Shown here: one piece after another, positions 39,922 through 51,077 of the stretch
Layout: every line of letters begins with the position of its first letter
How positions within the stretch are numbered: position 1 is the first letter of the stretch
Origin: Vibrio mytili
Lineage (GTDB): Bacteria > Pseudomonadota > Gammaproteobacteria > Enterobacterales > Vibrionaceae
DNA length: 64,000 bases
Direction: 5' to 3'
Assembly (NCBI RefSeq): GCF_000830505.1
Contig: NZ_JXOK01000036.1
Location: 35,211-99,210, forward strand
The notes under the pieces: generated by a model
The model's database searches: none
Told to the model about the DNA's origin: nothing
What the model saw: the letters and a program-made list of their open reading frames with translations, nothing else
Made by a program: the position numbers and the translations under genes

Positions 39922-40178
39922 AGGTGAGAATTTAGGGTCGCATAATAGTAAAAAGATGATCTTTTCGGTAGCTAGAGGGTAAAATTTACGGTAAACCTAT
40001 GTAATTGCTGTTTTACAGGGTGTAAAGCACAAAATTGACAGGTAACAATTGTCGTTAAACGATTGCAATACAACGATGATAATTATTGCTTGTCATCATG
40101 AAAAAACTGCATGAGAAAAATTGTAAATTTCTCTTTATGACCTAGATCAAATTATGTAGAATGCGCGCCAATAGGGTG

Positions 40179-40194
40179 ACGAAAACGTTTGCGT
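40179..40194. promoter_or_regulatory. PurR operator of glyA
   Basis: acgaaaacgtttgcgt matches the PurR consensus ACGCAAACGTTTGCGT at 15 of 16 positions. It lies just downstream of a candidate extended -10 (tagaat, 40157-40162). E. coli glyA is also PurR-regulated. The rest of the 331-base gap 39922-40252 shows nothing else I can support. Confidence 0.78.
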
Positions 40195-40252
40195 AAGGTC
40201 ATTCAACAGTTTTTTTGCAACTTTCAGTACTAATCTGAGTCAGGAGATACAG

Positions 40253-41503
40253 ATGCTTAAGCGTGATATGAACATCGCAGATTACGATGCGGAACTGTTC
40301 GCAGCTATCCAGGAAGAAACTCTTCGCCAGGAAGAACACATTGAACTTATCGCTTCTGAAAACTACACAAGCCCACGTGTAATGGAAGCGCAAGGTTCTC
40401 AGCTAACGAACAAATACGCTGAAGGCTACCCAGGCAAGCGTTATTACGGCGGTTGTGAATATGTAGATAAAGCGGAACAACTCGCGATCGATCGCGCATG
40501 TGAACTATTTGGTTGTGAATATGCGAACGTACAGCCTCACTCTGGTTCTCAAGCAAACAGTGCGGTTTACATGGCGCTGCTTAACCCAGGCGACACAGTA
40601 CTTGGCATGAGCTTAGCTCACGGTGGTCACTTGACTCACGGTTCACCAGTAAACTTCTCTGGTAAGCACTACAACGTTATTCCTTACGGTATCGACGAAG
40701 CTGGCCAAATCAACTACGACGAGATGGAAGCTCTTGCGCTTGAACACAAACCTAAGATGATCATCGGCGGCTTCTCTGCTTACTCTCAAATTGTTGACTG
40801 GAAACGTATGCGTGAAATTGCAGACAAAGTTGACGCTTACCTCTTTGTTGATATGGCTCACGTAGCGGGTCTTATTGCTGCGGGCGAATACCCAACTCCT
40901 GTACCACATGCTCACGTTGTTACTACTACGACACACAAAACATTAGCAGGCCCACGTGGTGGTCTTATCCTGTCTAACGCTGGCGAAGACATGTACAAGA
41001 AGCTGAACTCAGCTGTCTTCCCGGGTGGTCAAGGTGGCCCTCTAATGCATGTGATTGCTGGTAAAGCGGTCGCGTTCAAAGAAGCAATGGAGCCTGAGTT
41101 TAAAGCATACCAAGCTCGCGTTGTTCAAAACGCTAAAGCGATGGTTGCTCAGTTCCAAGAGCGTGGCTACAAGATCGTTTCTAACGGTACAGAAAACCAC
41201 CTGTTCCTTGTTGACTTAATCGACAAGAACATCACGGGCAAAGAAGCGGATGCCGCACTAGGTGCAGCGAACATCACTGTAAACAAAAACTCTGTACCCA
41301 ATGATCCACGTAGCCCATTTGTTACGTCAGGTATCCGTGTTGGTACACCAGCGATCACTCGTCGCGGCTTCACTCAAGAAGACGCAAAAGAGTTGGCTAA
41401 CTGGATGTGTGATGTGTTAGATAACATTGAAAACCAAGACGTTATTGAAGCGACAAAACAGAAAGTGCTAGATATCTGTAAGCGTCTACCGGTTTACGCC
41501 TAA
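40253..41503 (+). CDS. glyA: Serine hydroxymethyltransferase
   Basis: Pyridoxal-phosphate enzyme that interconverts serine and glycine and charges tetrahydrofolate with one-carbon units. The 416 residues have the PLP lysine in [14 protein letters not shown] (about residue 229), plus SGSQAN and [14 protein letters not shown] precedes the ATG. The purine control implied by the PurR site fits its role in one-carbon supply. Confidence 0.97.
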   Translation: MLKRDMNIADYDAELFAAIQEETLRQEEHIELIASENYTSPRVMEAQGSQLTNKYAEGYPGKRYYGGCEYVDKAEQLAIDRACELFGCEYANVQPHSGSQANSAVYMALLNPGDTVLGMSLAHGGHLTHGSPVNFSGKHYNVIPYGIDEAGQINYDEMEALALEHKPKMIIGGFSAYSQIVDWKRMREIADKVDAYLFVDMAHVAGLIAAGEYPTPVPHAHVVTTTTHKTLAGPRGGLILSNAGEDMYKKLNSAVFPGGQGGPLMHVIAGKAVAFKEAMEPEFKAYQARVVQNAKAMVAQFQERGYKIVSNGTENHLFLVDLIDKNITGKEADAALGAANITVNKNSVPNDPRSPFVTSGIRVGTPAITRRGFTQEDAKELANWMCDVLDNIENQDVIEATKQKVLDICKRLPVYA

Positions 41504-41630
41504 CTTTACTTTATAAATAATAGCTTCTTCATAGAGTGAGCCGATTTCGGTGTCGAACATACTCATTTGCTCGCGCAAACTATGTGTGTTCTCCTAGAAC
41601 TCGATTCATCTATTTTGAGAATTAAATATC

Positions 41631-41655
41631 AAGGTCCTCAATTGAGGGCCTTTTT
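41631..41655 (+). terminator. Terminator of glyA
   Basis: Stem aggtcctc / gagggcct (one G-T pair), loop aatt, then TTTTTG, 128 bases after the stop. The rest of the 41504-41772 gap holds only this and the lipA terminator. Confidence 0.75.
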
Positions 41656-41723
41656 GTTTTTCTGGCTTTCTAGAATTAAATATGACCACTTTCTCACTTG
41701 GCTTGGTGTTAGTTACCAGATAC

Positions 41724-41746
41724 AAAAAAGTTGGCGAAGTGCCAAC
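41724..41746 (-). terminator. Terminator of lipA
   Basis: Minus strand: gttggc / gccaac around a five-base loop, followed by six T, 27 bases after the lipA stop. T residues on the plus side may also help stop glyA transcripts. Confidence 0.75.
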
Positions 41747-41772
41747 CTTTTTTGTTATTGAGAACTCATTGA

Positions 41773-42738
41773 TTACTTGATCTCGATACCTTGTGCTTGC
41801 ATGTCGGCGTGGTATGAAGAGCGAACAAACGGTCCGCATGCTGCGTGTGTAAATCCAAGTTCTAGTGCGATCTCTTTGAGCTCGTCAAACTCTGATGGCG
41901 GAACATAACGCTCTACTGGTAAGTGGTGACGGCTTGGTGCAAGGTATTGACCAAGAGTCAGCATGGTGACACCGTGTTCGCGCAGATCTTTCAGTACTTC
42001 TACGATCTCTTCTTTTGTCTCACCGAGGCCCATCATCAGACCCGACTTGGTCGGAACATCAGGATGTTGCTCTTTGAATTTCTTCAATAACTGTAGCGAC
42101 CACTTATAGTTTGCACCTGGACGAGCTTTACGATATAGGCGCGGTGCTGTTTCCAAGTTATGGTTAAATACATCGGGTGGATTGTCTTTCATTAAATCCA
42201 GAGCAACGTCCATACGACCACGGAAATCAGGAACAAGCGTCTCAATCTTAATTTCTGGGTTCTGTTCACGAATTTCGCGGTTACAGTCGGCAAAGTGTTG
42301 TGCACCACCATCACGCAGATCGTCACGATCGACCGATGTGATCACCACGTACTTCAGTTTCATATCGGCGATGGTTTTTGCTAGTTTTTTGGGTTCTTCT
42401 GCTTCAGGTGGAAGAGGTCGACCATGAGCAACGTCGCAGAAAGGACAACGACGAGTACAGATTGCGCCTAAGATCATAAAGGTCGCAGTGCCGTGGTTAA
42501 AACATTCCGCAAGGTTAGGGCAAGAGGCTTCTTCACACACCGAGTGAAGTTTGTTCTTACGCATTGCTGCTTTAATATCTTGAATTCGTTGGCTATCGGC
42601 TGGTAGCTTGATCTTCATCCAATCAGGCTTACGCAGCACTTCTTTCTGCTCTGTAGGCATGTTCTTTACTGGAATCAATGCCATTTTGTCGGCGTCACGA
42701 TATTTAACGCCTTTTTCCATCTGGATTGGTTTGCTCAT
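41773..42738 (-). CDS. lipA: Lipoyl synthase
   Basis: Radical-SAM enzyme that inserts two sulfurs into octanoyl groups on E2 and H proteins. The 321 residues have the auxiliary cluster cysteines ([12 protein letters not shown], about 70-81) and the radical-[11 protein letters not shown] (about 95-102). A C-terminal RSSYHA serine, typical of the family, is present. The ATG overlaps the lipB stop (ATGA), so the two are coupled. Confidence 0.96.
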   Translation of the reverse strand: MSKPIQMEKGVKYRDADKMALIPVKNMPTEQKEVLRKPDWMKIKLPADSQRIQDIKAAMRKNKLHSVCEEASCPNLAECFNHGTATFMILGAICTRRCPFCDVAHGRPLPPEAEEPKKLAKTIADMKLKYVVITSVDRDDLRDGGAQHFADCNREIREQNPEIKIETLVPDFRGRMDVALDLMKDNPPDVFNHNLETAPRLYRKARPGANYKWSLQLLKKFKEQHPDVPTKSGLMMGLGETKEEIVEVLKDLREHGVTMLTLGQYLAPSRHHLPVERYVPPSEFDELKEIALELGFTHAACGPFVRSSYHADMQAQGIEIK

Positions 42739-43396
42739 GCTTTATTACCTTGAGAAGGTGCTTCTGTGCTGAATTTTACTTGCTCATAATCAAGCAAAGT
42801 AACGAGTTCTTCTATTAATTGTTTTTCGACTGCTTCGATGTTCTCTGGTCCGCCAAGTTGGCTTACTTGAACCATCTCCATCCCAGCGTAGCCACATGGT
42901 TGATTCGCAGGAACGGTGTCAAGTCCATGTTTACATTCAGGGCAAGCCCATGAAACGAGCATCCTTTGCGAATACGTAGACCTAGAGAGCATATTTTTTT
43001 GCCATCGACATACACACCTGGAGCGTCAGGTCGGGCGGCAGAGTCGATATTGTATGCTTTTAATGTGTTGATCACGAGGTTCTCTATATGGGTAACGAGA
43101 TCTCGAACTCCTAATTTCTTGCGACGCAGGTTTATTAGGAAGTAGACGACAAGTTGACCAGGGCCGTGGTACGTCACTTGACCACCGCGATCGCTTTGCA
43201 CGACAGGAATGTCACCAGTATTAATCAAGTGTTCGGTTTTGCCTGCCTGACCTTGGGTAAAGACTGGGTTATGTTCAACTAACCAAACCTCATCGAGTGT
43301 TTCCTCGGTGCGTTGATCGGTGAACTCATGCATTGCCTTCCATACAGGTTCATAGTCCTGACGGCCAAGTCGTTTGACAACAAGCTGGTGTGGCAT
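42735..43396 (-). pseudogene. lipB: Octanoyltransferase LipB, frameshifted by one missing base
   Basis: Moves octanoate from acyl carrier protein to lipoyl domains, the step before LipA. The first frame (43396 onward) holds the family core [14 protein letters not shown], the lysine in [14 protein letters not shown] and the catalytic cysteine in [15 protein letters not shown]. After PFLRIN the frame is lost at about 42898. One added base (GG to GGG on the plus strand) restores [16 protein letters not shown] and a 220-residue protein (E. coli 213). The last ~40 residues are in the second frame, ending at 42735. Catalytic residues lie before the break, but the tail would be wrong. Sequencing error is likely. 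Confidence 0.88.
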
Positions 43397-43525
43397 GGGG
43401 GTTCCTGTCGCTATTATATAAAGTATTTGGATTATAAACTGGATAATCTCTCTACTCTACCGTTGAGTAACAGTTTTTTAACTCAACGATGATTGGTAAT
43501 CTATTATCTTATTGATATATAAAAA

Positions 43526-43547
43526 GAAAGCAGCCAGAGCTGCTTTC
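43526..43547 (-). terminator. Terminator of ybeD
   Basis: Minus strand: gaaagcag / ctgctttc around six bases, followed by TTTTT, 25 bases after the ybeD stop. Confidence 0.8.
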
Positions 43548-43572
43548 AAAAAAAATTTAATTTATAAAATAA

Positions 43573-43860
43573 TTATAGAACCATGCGAACAATGTCGATT
43601 TCACCCAGCTCTTTATATAGGGTTTCTACTTGCTCGATAGAAGTCGCAGTAATGTTGATTGATACCGAGTGGTAATTGCCTTTAGCACTTGGTTTTACCG
43701 CTGGGCTGTAATCCCCTGGAGCATGGCGTTGAATCACTTCAAGAACAAGTTCTGGAAGTTCAGGTTTTGCATGACCCATGACTTTGTAAGTAAAAGAGCA
43801 AGGGAACTCAAGCAGGTCTTTTAATTTTGCATCAGAGTTGATGGTTAGCATGTCGGTCAC
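43573..43860 (-). CDS. ybeD: DUF493 family protein YbeD
   Basis: Small ferredoxin-like (ACT-like) fold protein of 95 residues. The family pattern is clear: [16 protein letters not shown], then [14 protein letters not shown] and the IDIVRMVL end. Function not established; it lies between dacA and lipB in most gammaproteobacteria. It has its own terminators on both sides. Confidence 0.92.
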   Translation of the reverse strand: MTDMLTINSDAKLKDLLEFPCSFTYKVMGHAKPELPELVLEVIQRHAPGDYSPAVKPSAKGNYHSVSINITATSIEQVETLYKELGEIDIVRMVL

Positions 43861-43934
43861 TCCAGTTGGTATTGGTTGCGGTGCGAAATAGTACAGTCAA
43901 ATTAAGGTGAACTCAAGGTGAGGATCGCATACTT

Positions 43935-43960
43935 AAAAAGCCGCCATCGTTGGCGGCTTT
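43935..43960 (-). terminator. Terminator of dacA
   Basis: Minus strand: aaagccgcca / tggcggcttt, loop of four, then TT, 30 bases after the dacA stop. Confidence 0.82.
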
Positions 43961-43990
43961 AAGAATCGGTTTGTTAATCTTTAGCTTGGT

Positions 43991-45169
43991 TTAGAAGAAG
44001 CTCTTGAATAACAACACAATGTAGTCCCACATGCGGCTAAACAGGCTACCTTGCTCAACCGTTTCTAGCGCCATAAGTGGATACTCTGCAATATCTTCAC
44101 CATCAATTTGGTAGTATAGCTTACCAACTACATCGCCTTTGTTGATCGGTGCTTCTAGTTCTTTTTCAAGAACAAAACTTGCTTTTAGATTTTTCGCTTC
44201 ACCGCGAGGCAGAGTTACGTACGTATCTTGGTCCAAACCAAGTGCGACCGTGCCTTTGTTGCCCATCCATACTTTTTCTTCTACGAACGTCTCACCCGCT
44301 TTGTGTGGTGCCACTGTTTCAAAAAAGCGGAAGCCGTAGCTCAATAGCTTTTTGCTTTCAGATTTACGTGCATTCGCATCTTTTGTGCCCATCACGACTG
44401 CCACCAAACGCATTTGACCTTCTGTCGCAGAGCTCACTAAGCTATAACCAGCGTTGCTCGTATGGCCTGTTTTGATGCCGTCAACGTTCATGCTTTTATC
44501 CCACAGTAGACCGTTACGGTTATACTGAGTGATGCCGTTGTAGCTGAATTTTTTCTGAGAGTAAATGCGATATTCGTTTGGTACATCGCGAATCAGTGCC
44601 TTACCCAGCAACGCCATGTCATATGGTGTTGAGTAAAGGTTTGGATTATCTAAACCGTGCACGTTGGCGAAGTGTGAGTTGCTCATACCTAACGTATTTG
44701 CCCAAGCGTTCATTAGATCAACAAACGCGTCCTCAGAACCAGCTATGTGCTCTGCCATGGCAACGCATGCATCGTTACCTGACTGGATGATGATACCGCG
44801 GTTGAGATCTTTTACTTTAACGGTTGTGCCTACTTCAATGAACATCTTTGAAGATTCAGGGAAGTTTTTCGCCCACGCATTTTTGCTGATGGTGACGTCA
44901 TCATCTTCTGAAATATTACCACGTGCCAGCTCTTGGCCAATGACGTAGCTGGTCATCATTTTTGTCAAACTTGCAGGAGATAACTTAGTGTTCATCTCTT
45001 TTTCTGCTAAGACTTTACCGGAGTTGTAATCCATCAATACGTAGCCTTTCGCTGCGATTTGAGGCGAGTCCGGTACCACGATAGGTGAAGCGAGAACTGG
45101 TTGAGCAAAAGTTGCAGAAAGCGCAACGGAAGAAACGAGAATAGATTTCACAAACTTAGTTTTATTCAT
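43991..45169 (-). CDS. dacA: D-alanyl-D-alanine carboxypeptidase (PBP5)
   Basis: Trims the terminal D-Ala from peptidoglycan pentapeptides in the periplasm. 392 residues: a signal peptide (about 1-27), the three penicillin-binding motifs (SLTK with Ser67 and Lys70, SGN near 129, KTG near 236), a beta-rich second domain, and a C-terminal amphipathic helix (FSRMWDYIVLLFKSFF) that anchors it to the membrane. It lies next to rlpA and the rod-shape genes. Confidence 0.95.
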   Translation of the reverse strand: MNKTKFVKSILVSSVALSATFAQPVLASPIVVPDSPQIAAKGYVLMDYNSGKVLAEKEMNTKLSPASLTKMMTSYVIGQELARGNISEDDDVTISKNAWAKNFPESSKMFIEVGTTVKVKDLNRGIIIQSGNDACVAMAEHIAGSEDAFVDLMNAWANTLGMSNSHFANVHGLDNPNLYSTPYDMALLGKALIRDVPNEYRIYSQKKFSYNGITQYNRNGLLWDKSMNVDGIKTGHTSNAGYSLVSSATEGQMRLVAVVMGTKDANARKSESKKLLSYGFRFFETVAPHKAGETFVEEKVWMGNKGTVALGLDQDTYVTLPRGEAKNLKASFVLEKELEAPINKGDVVGKLYYQIDGEDIAEYPLMALETVEQGSLFSRMWDYIVLLFKSFF

Positions 45170-45261
45170 GGTAATTCAAATTTTTGGGTTAACTGCGAAC
45201 ATCTTATCAGAATCCCTAGTTAGATAAGAGGGGGATTCACCTAGAAATTCATGATACTAGC

Positions 45262-46086
45262 TCATTGGGCAGTGTTAATGTTGTTGTGTTTTTTAATAAA
45301 TGCAGACGAATAGCCGAGCAACTTTACTTTATCCAAGGTCGCTTGAGTCAGGGAATAGTCAGTAAACGGCCCCAAAAGCAAACGATAAGACTCTTTCGTA
45401 TTTTCTAGAAAAGAATCTGTATCCAGCTTTTGACCAAGTTCTTGACCTAAAGTTCGCGCGCGCCCCTCATTTTTTGATGAGGAAACTTGGATAACGTATT
45501 TTGGGTGCGCTTCCAATGACTTTTTATCATTGGGTTTATTCACGCTAATTACTTCGATTTGAACGTTGGCAGTGCCCGTTTTAATCACATCTAACTTGTG
45601 TGCGGCGGCATAGCTGAGATCAATGATGCGACCGGTATGGAACGGTCCTCGGTCATTAACTCGAACGACGGTGCTTTTACCATTATCGGTATTTGTCACT
45701 TTGACATAACTCGGCAGCGGTAAGGTTTTATGCGCGGCTGTCATTGAGTACATATCGTATATTTCACCATTCGAGGTCAGGTGTCCCTGAAATTTTTTGC
45801 CGTACCAAGACGCTCGACCTCGTTGAGTAAAACCTTTTGCGTTGCGAACGATTTTATAATCTTGGCCGCGCAGGTGATAATCTCTGTTACCACCTAAGCT
45901 GTAAGGTTCGTATCTTGGGTGAGCATCTTCGATATGCTCGACCGATATGGGGGAGTCTGGTGCAACATCTGACTCGAGTTCGTAACGACCTGTTTGCTTT
46001 TTTTCACTCGTTTTTTCGCTCGTTGATGAGCAACCTGCCAAGACTAGGGCAGTAAAAACTAAGGTATATAAAGCGTGTTTTTGCAT
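45262..46086 (-). CDS. rlpA: Septal-ring lytic transglycosylase-type lipoprotein RlpA
   Basis: Outer-membrane lipoprotein that acts on peptidoglycan lacking stem peptides in some species. 274 residues: lipobox VLAGC (Cys about 19), a double-psi beta-barrel domain (GRASWYGKKFQGHLTSNGE, then VRVNDRGPFHTGRIIDLS, about 90-175) and a C-terminal SPOR domain (about 195-268) that binds denuded glycan at the septum. It follows rodA by two bases. Confidence 0.93.
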   Translation of the reverse strand: MQKHALYTLVFTALVLAGCSSTSEKTSEKKQTGRYELESDVAPDSPISVEHIEDAHPRYEPYSLGGNRDYHLRGQDYKIVRNAKGFTQRGRASWYGKKFQGHLTSNGEIYDMYSMTAAHKTLPLPSYVKVTNTDNGKSTVVRVNDRGPFHTGRIIDLSYAAAHKLDVIKTGTANVQIEVISVNKPNDKKSLEAHPKYVIQVSSSKNEGRARTLGQELGQKLDTDSFLENTKESYRLLLGPFTDYSLTQATLDKVKLLGYSSAFIKKHNNINTAQ

Positions 46087-46088
46087 GT

Positions 46089-47209
46089 TTAGGTTGCCTT
46101 AGAGAATGCTTTTCGGTGCGTGTGAATCGACATTAAAATACCAAAACCAGCCATCAGGGTCACCATAGAAGTACCACCATAGCTGATCAGTGCTAAAGGT
46201 ACGCCGACGACGGGTAGGATGCCACTTACCATGCCGATATTTACAAAAATATAAACGAAGAAACTTAATACAATACTGCCTGCCATCATTCGTCCAAATG
46301 CGGTTTGAGCTTGGCTGGCGAGGTAAAGACCGCGACCAATGATAAATAGATAGATGGCAAGTAAGCACAGGAAGCCGATCATACCCCACTCTTCAGCAAT
46401 GACTGCAAAGATAAAGTCAGTATGTCGTTCAGGCAGAAATTCTAACTGTGACTGCGTACCGTGCAACCAGCCTTTACCAAAGATGCCACCCGAGCCGATT
46501 GCGATTTTACTCTGAATGATATGGTAACCAGCTCCGAGTGGATCGGACTCTGGATTAAATAGTGTTCTAACCCGGACTTTCTGATATTCACGCATTAGGA
46601 AGAACCACAGAATCGGAATAAAACCGCCAACTGCTATGGCCGCAGCCGCAATGATTTTCCAACTAATACCTGCCAGGAAGATAACGAATATCCCTGATGC
46701 GGCGATAAGAATAGATGTGCCTAAGTCGGGTTGTTTGGCGATTAAGATGGTCGGTACCATCACCATGGCAAATGCAATCACCAATGTTTTAAATGATGGA
46801 GGCAAGGCCTGACGACCAATGTAGCGAGCCACCATTAGTGGTACCGCCAACTTCAGTAATTCGGACGGTTGGAAGCGAACAAAACCCAGGTTCAGCCAGC
46901 GTTGTGCGCCCTTTGAGCTTCACCAAAAAACAATACGCCGAACAGCAACACGACGCCGCCTATAAACATAAGAGGTGCTAGGTTTTCGTAAGTCCTTGGA
47001 GATAACTGAGCGAGAACAATCATTACCACAAGAGACAGCACCATACGCATGATTTGTCTATCCATCATGGCGAGGTTTTGTCCACTTGCGCTATAAATGA
47101 TCACCAGACCGAAAGCCATCAAAGCTAACAAGCCAAGTAGCAACGGCAAATCAATATGAAGGCGCTCGAATTGGGAGCGATTTTTACCTGTAGAGGGATC
47201 CATCTTCAT
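46089..47209 (-). pseudogene. rodA: Rod-shape glycosyltransferase RodA, frameshifted by one missing base
   Basis: SEDS-family peptidoglycan polymerase of the elongasome, partner of PBP2. The first frame (47209 on) gives membrane spans one to three up to FFGEA. The second (open from before 46850) gives the rest, with [29 protein letters not shown] and [19 protein letters not shown]. Between 46916 and 46917 one base is missing. Adding it restores a stretch reading [20 protein letters not shown] and gives 373 residues (E. coli 370). Its start overlaps the mrdA stop (taATG). Error is likely, as loss would abolish rod growth. Confidence 0.88.
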
Positions 47210-49121
47210 TAGTGTGTTGCCTCTGATTTTTCTTCTTCTGGTTTTGTCGCCTCAGGACCAAGTATGACCCGGTCGAAAATTTTTCTCGCGACTGGTCCGC
47301 CGTGACTTGAGCCACCACCAGCATTTTCCAGCACGACGGTGACGACAACTTCTGGGTTTTCAAAGGGAGCGAAGCCGGTAAACAACGCGTGGTCGCGCAG
47401 ATGCTCTGCGACTTCATCGGCATTATATTCTTCGTTCTCTGCCAAACCGAAAACTTGGGCCGTACCTGATTTTCCGGCGGTTTGATAACTCATGTCATAA
47501 AATGAACGACGAGCTGTGCCTCGAGTCCCATGGTTGACTCGACGCATGCCTTCTTTGGCTAAGTCCCAGTATTTCTTTGGTACCCCTTTGATTGGCGGAT
47601 AAGTCACGTACTCTTCCGTCCTTTGCTCATCAAAGTCACCGCTATTTTCAATCGTCGATTTTAATAAGTGAGGGGCCACGACTTTTCCGTCATTAACTAA
47701 CACCGACGTCGCTTTTGCTATTTGCATCGGGGTAGCGGTCCAATAACCTTGCCCAATACCAACGGGAATCGTATCACCTTTGTACCAAGGAGTGCGGTGG
47801 CGTGACATTTTCCATTCTCGAGTTGGCATATTTGCCTTACTTTCTTCAAAAATATCAATGCCGGTATAGTCGCCAAAACCGAATTTCATCATCCAAGTAG
47901 AAAGCCGATCAATGCCCATGTCGTAAGCCACTTGGTAGTAAAAAGTATCGACCGACTCTTCAATCGACTTAACCACATCAACGCGTCCATGTCCCCAGCG
48001 CAACCAGTCACGAAATGGACGCGTATTGGAGTTCGGGATTCGCCAATAACCTGGGTCATTTCGCGTTGTGTTAGGAGTAATGACGCCTTCCTGTAACGCG
48101 GAAACGGCTATCATAGGTTTGACCGTAGAGGCCGGTGGATAAATACCTAATGTAATTCGATTGACAAGAGGACGGTCTTTATTATTGAGCAGAGCCGGTA
48201 CGCTTTGCCGGAAATACCATGGACGAAAGCGTTGGGATCATAGCTTGGGCTTGAGACCATCGCCAAAATGCCATTATCTCTTGGGTCCATAACAACAGCA
48301 CTGCCGCGACGTCCGTCGAGCAACTGATGCACATACATTTGCAAGTTGATATCGAGATTTAAGACGATATCTTCACCTGGGGTAGGTGGAACGTACTTGA
48401 GCGTACGAATAACGCGCCCACGACTGTTAACTTCTACCTCTTGATAACCTGCCGTACCATGGAGTAAGTCTTCGTAGTATTTTTCGATACCTAACTTACC
48501 AATATCACGAGTTGCTTGATAGTTAGCTGCTTTTTCTTCTCGAATCAAACGTTGCATATCGCGATCATTAATGCGCGACACATAGCCGATAACGTGCGTT
48601 AAAACTTCACTAAATGGATAGTAACGTTTTAGTGTTGCGCTGATTTCAACACCTGGGAAACGGTATTGATTCACCGAAAATACGGCGACTTGTTTTTCAT
48701 CTAATTGAGTGAGAAGGGGGACAGACTTAAAGCGACGAGTGCGTTTTCGCTCACGCTGGAAGCGTTCGATTTCTTCCGGTGTGATCTCTAAAATCGTTTG
48801 TAGCTCTTCGATGGTTTTATCGATGTTTTTAACCTTTTCTGGTGTGATCTCTAAGTTAAAAACAGGTCTGTTTTCAGCAAGTAAGACACCATTGCGATCA
48901 TAGATAAGACCACGGTTAGGGGCGATTGGAACGATTTTTATCCGGTTGTCATTGGAACGAGTTTGATAGTCTTGATACTGGTTGACCTGAATATTGTACA
49001 TATTGGCAACCAGCACTCCCATCAAAATGACGATGCCGATAAATGCAACGATAGCGCGATTGGCAAACAAACGCGCTTCGGCTTGATAATCTCGGATTTG
49101 ACTACGGCGCTTACGAATCAT
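47209..49121 (-). pseudogene. mrdA: Penicillin-binding protein 2, frameshifted by one missing base
   Basis: Transpeptidase that cross-links peptidoglycan during cell elongation. The first frame (49121 on) has a short cytoplasmic tail, one membrane span (about 20-40), the pedestal domain and the start of the transpeptidase (VMDPRDNGILAMVSSPSYDP). At about 48195 a base is lost after GKAY. The next frame carries YPPASTVKPMIAVSAL with the active serine, then KSGTAQVF. Adding one base gives 637 residues (E. coli 633). The most natural repair is GG to GGG, giving AYRALL. Both halves are well conserved. Confidence 0.88.
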
Positions 49122-49170
49122 TAACGCTTGGCTCTAAAGTTAAACAATGATCATGAAAATGAATCAACGA

Positions 49171-49641
49171 TTATTCGCGGTGGTAAGGGTGGTTAGCGGT
49201 AATGCTCCACGCTCGGTATAAGCTTTCTGCCATCACGATACGAACTAGGGGATGTGGCAACGTCAATGCTGATAATGACCAGCTTTGATCAGCCGCGGCT
49301 TTACAGGCTGGTGCTAATCCTTCAGGGCCGCCAATTAAAATGGACACATCACGAGCGTCCAACTTCCAGGCTTCCAATTGCTCGGCCAGTTGCGGTGTAT
49401 CCCACTTTTTTCCTGGGATATCCAAGGTGACAATGCGGTTACCTTTTGGTACCGCTGCCAACATGGCTTCCCCTTCTTTTTGTAAAATACGGGTAATATC
49501 AGCGTTTTTACCCCGTTTACCTGCGGGGATTTCTACCAATTCTAACGGCATATCATGTGGGAAACGACGTCGATACTCTTGAAAGCCTTCTTCGACCCAT
49601 TTCGGCATTTTTGTCCCAACGGCAATGAGTTGAATTTTCAA
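49171..49641 (-). CDS. rlmH: 23S rRNA pseudouridine1915 N3-methyltransferase
   Basis: SPOUT-fold methyltransferase that methylates pseudouridine 1915 in helix 69 of 23S rRNA. The 156 residues fit the family: [16 protein letters not shown] at the start, [11 protein letters not shown] (SAM site) and [18 protein letters not shown], ending in HPYHRE. Four bases after rsfS, so one operon with it. Confidence 0.95.
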   Translation of the reverse strand: MKIQLIAVGTKMPKWVEEGFQEYRRRFPHDMPLELVEIPAGKRGKNADITRILQKEGEAMLAAVPKGNRIVTLDIPGKKWDTPQLAEQLEAWKLDARDVSILIGGPEGLAPACKAAADQSWSLSALTLPHPLVRIVMAESLYRAWSITANHPYHRE

Positions 49642-49645
49642 ACGA

Positions 49646-49963
49646 CTAACCCCAGAGTTTTTCTAGCTGGTATAAAGCGCGGTGTTCTTCCTGCATTACG
49701 TGCAACATAGCATCACCCATGTCCAGCACGACCCATTCACCTTCGTTCTCACCTTCCATGCCTAATGGAGCAAGCCCAGCCTTTTTTACTTCTGATGCGA
49801 CGTGATCTGCGATAGAAGATACATGGCGTTTAGACGTGCCCGTACAGATAATCATGTAGTCTGTCACGCTCGATTTGTCTTCTACATTCAGGATGATGAT
49901 ATCTTCCGCTTTCATATCGTCGGCTTTATCAGCCAAAAAGTCTTTCAATTCTTCGCGAAGCAC
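49646..49963 (-). CDS. rsfS: Ribosome silencing factor RsfS
   Basis: Binds L14 of the 50S subunit and blocks subunit joining when nutrients are low. The 105 residues contain the conserved [18 protein letters not shown] and [16 protein letters not shown]. The start is GTG with GAGGA upstream. It sits between holA and rlmH as in E. coli. Confidence 0.94.
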   Translation of the reverse strand: MLREELKDFLADKADDMKAEDIIILNVEDKSSVTDYMIICTGTSKRHVSSIADHVASEVKKAGLAPLGMEGENEGEWVVLDMGDAMLHVMQEEHRALYQLEKLWG

Positions 49964-50052
49964 TCAGTTTTCCTCGGTTTATCTCTTGTCTCGGTTTGTT
50001 TTGCACGTATCTAGGGCAAAACAAGGTCGCGCACTATATCACGCTTTGATTT

Positions 50053-51072
50053 TTAAATTGCCAGCTTAATATCAGGAGAGCTGGTTTCTAGGCTCAATTG
50101 ATGAATAGTTGGCCAAACGGATTGGTCATATTGGGTTTTCGCTTTTATCTCTGCTTGCGCGAGCACTGAGATAAGTGCGTGTATGCGTTGAGCCGTTAGT
50201 CTGGTCAGTGCTGCATTGTATAGTGGCCGCTTGTTTTGCCACACCCGATATTTTTCAAAAACTTGATTCATTCCCATCTGAGTTAAGTCTCTGTGCATAC
50301 TTAACAACTGATGGAACTCTTTTTGAATACTACGAATAAGTATGACAGATTCAATGCCTTCTGCTTCTAACTGCCTCAATATACGTTGAGCTCGATTGGC
50401 TTTACCGGCAAGTACAGCATCTATCCAGTGAAACGTGGTAAAGTGATTGTTGCGACTTAAGGCTTTTTCGAGGCGCACTATCGTCAACTCTCCATCAGGG
50501 TAGAGTAGTGCCAGTTTCTCTAGGCTCTGAGAGAGAGCGAATAAATTCCCTTCATGCCATTGTGCGAGCATTTGTAGTGATTGCTGATCGGGCTTGAGTG
50601 CTAGCTTTCGGCAGCGTGCTTGGATGAACATCGGCAAGCGTTGCAAGTCTGGTGTCAGGCAACTGACCCAATCTCCTTTTGTACTCAGAGACTTAAACCA
50701 TTTCGCATTCTCTTGTGCTTTCGTAAGCTTACTACCCACGATGACCAACATGATGTCGTCATGTAGTATGTCACAAAGCGATTGTAGCTCTTTACTAACC
50801 GTCGCCGTCACCCCACTTTCTGGGACCTCTAACTCAATGATCTGGCGGCTAGAAAATAAGCTTAATGCCTGAAAGCAATCGTAGACTTGATTCCAATCCA
50901 AGTTGGGATCGATGGAAAATCGATGTGTTTCTTCGAAGCCATGCTGTTGCGCTGCTTTCTGGATCGCCTGACGACTCTCCTGAATCAATAGCGGCTCGTT
51001 ACCAAAGATTAGGTAAACTTGCTTTATTTGTTTGGCTAGGTGATCAGCCAGTTTATCCGCATAAATTCGCAT
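50053..51072 (-). CDS. holA: DNA polymerase III delta subunit
   Basis: Clamp-loader subunit that opens the beta clamp. 339 residues, near the E. coli length. The N-terminal part shows the degenerate AAA+ pattern (QVYLIFGNEPLLIQES), including the beta-binding LSLFSSRQIIELE. Five bases after lptE, likely co-transcribed. Confidence 0.92.
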   Translation of the reverse strand: MRIYADKLADHLAKQIKQVYLIFGNEPLLIQESRQAIQKAAQQHGFEETHRFSIDPNLDWNQVYDCFQALSLFSSRQIIELEVPESGVTATVSKELQSLCDILHDDIMLVIVGSKLTKAQENAKWFKSLSTKGDWVSCLTPDLQRLPMFIQARCRKLALKPDQQSLQMLAQWHEGNLFALSQSLEKLALLYPDGELTIVRLEKALSRNNHFTTFHWIDAVLAGKANRAQRILRQLEAEGIESVILIRSIQKEFHQLLSMHRDLTQMGMNQVFEKYRVWQNKRPLYNAALTRLTAQRIHALISVLAQAEIKAKTQYDQSVWPTIHQLSLETSSPDIKLAI

Positions 51073-51077
51073 GATGA

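Noticed and set aside
40074..40100. Fur-like stretch (gatgataattattgc) upstream of glyA
   Set aside because: About 10 of 15 matches in AT-rich DNA, and glyA is not an expected Fur target.
40095..40115. MetR-like site (tgaa-N5-tgca) before glyA
   Set aside because: One core mismatch and no second site; too weak to call.
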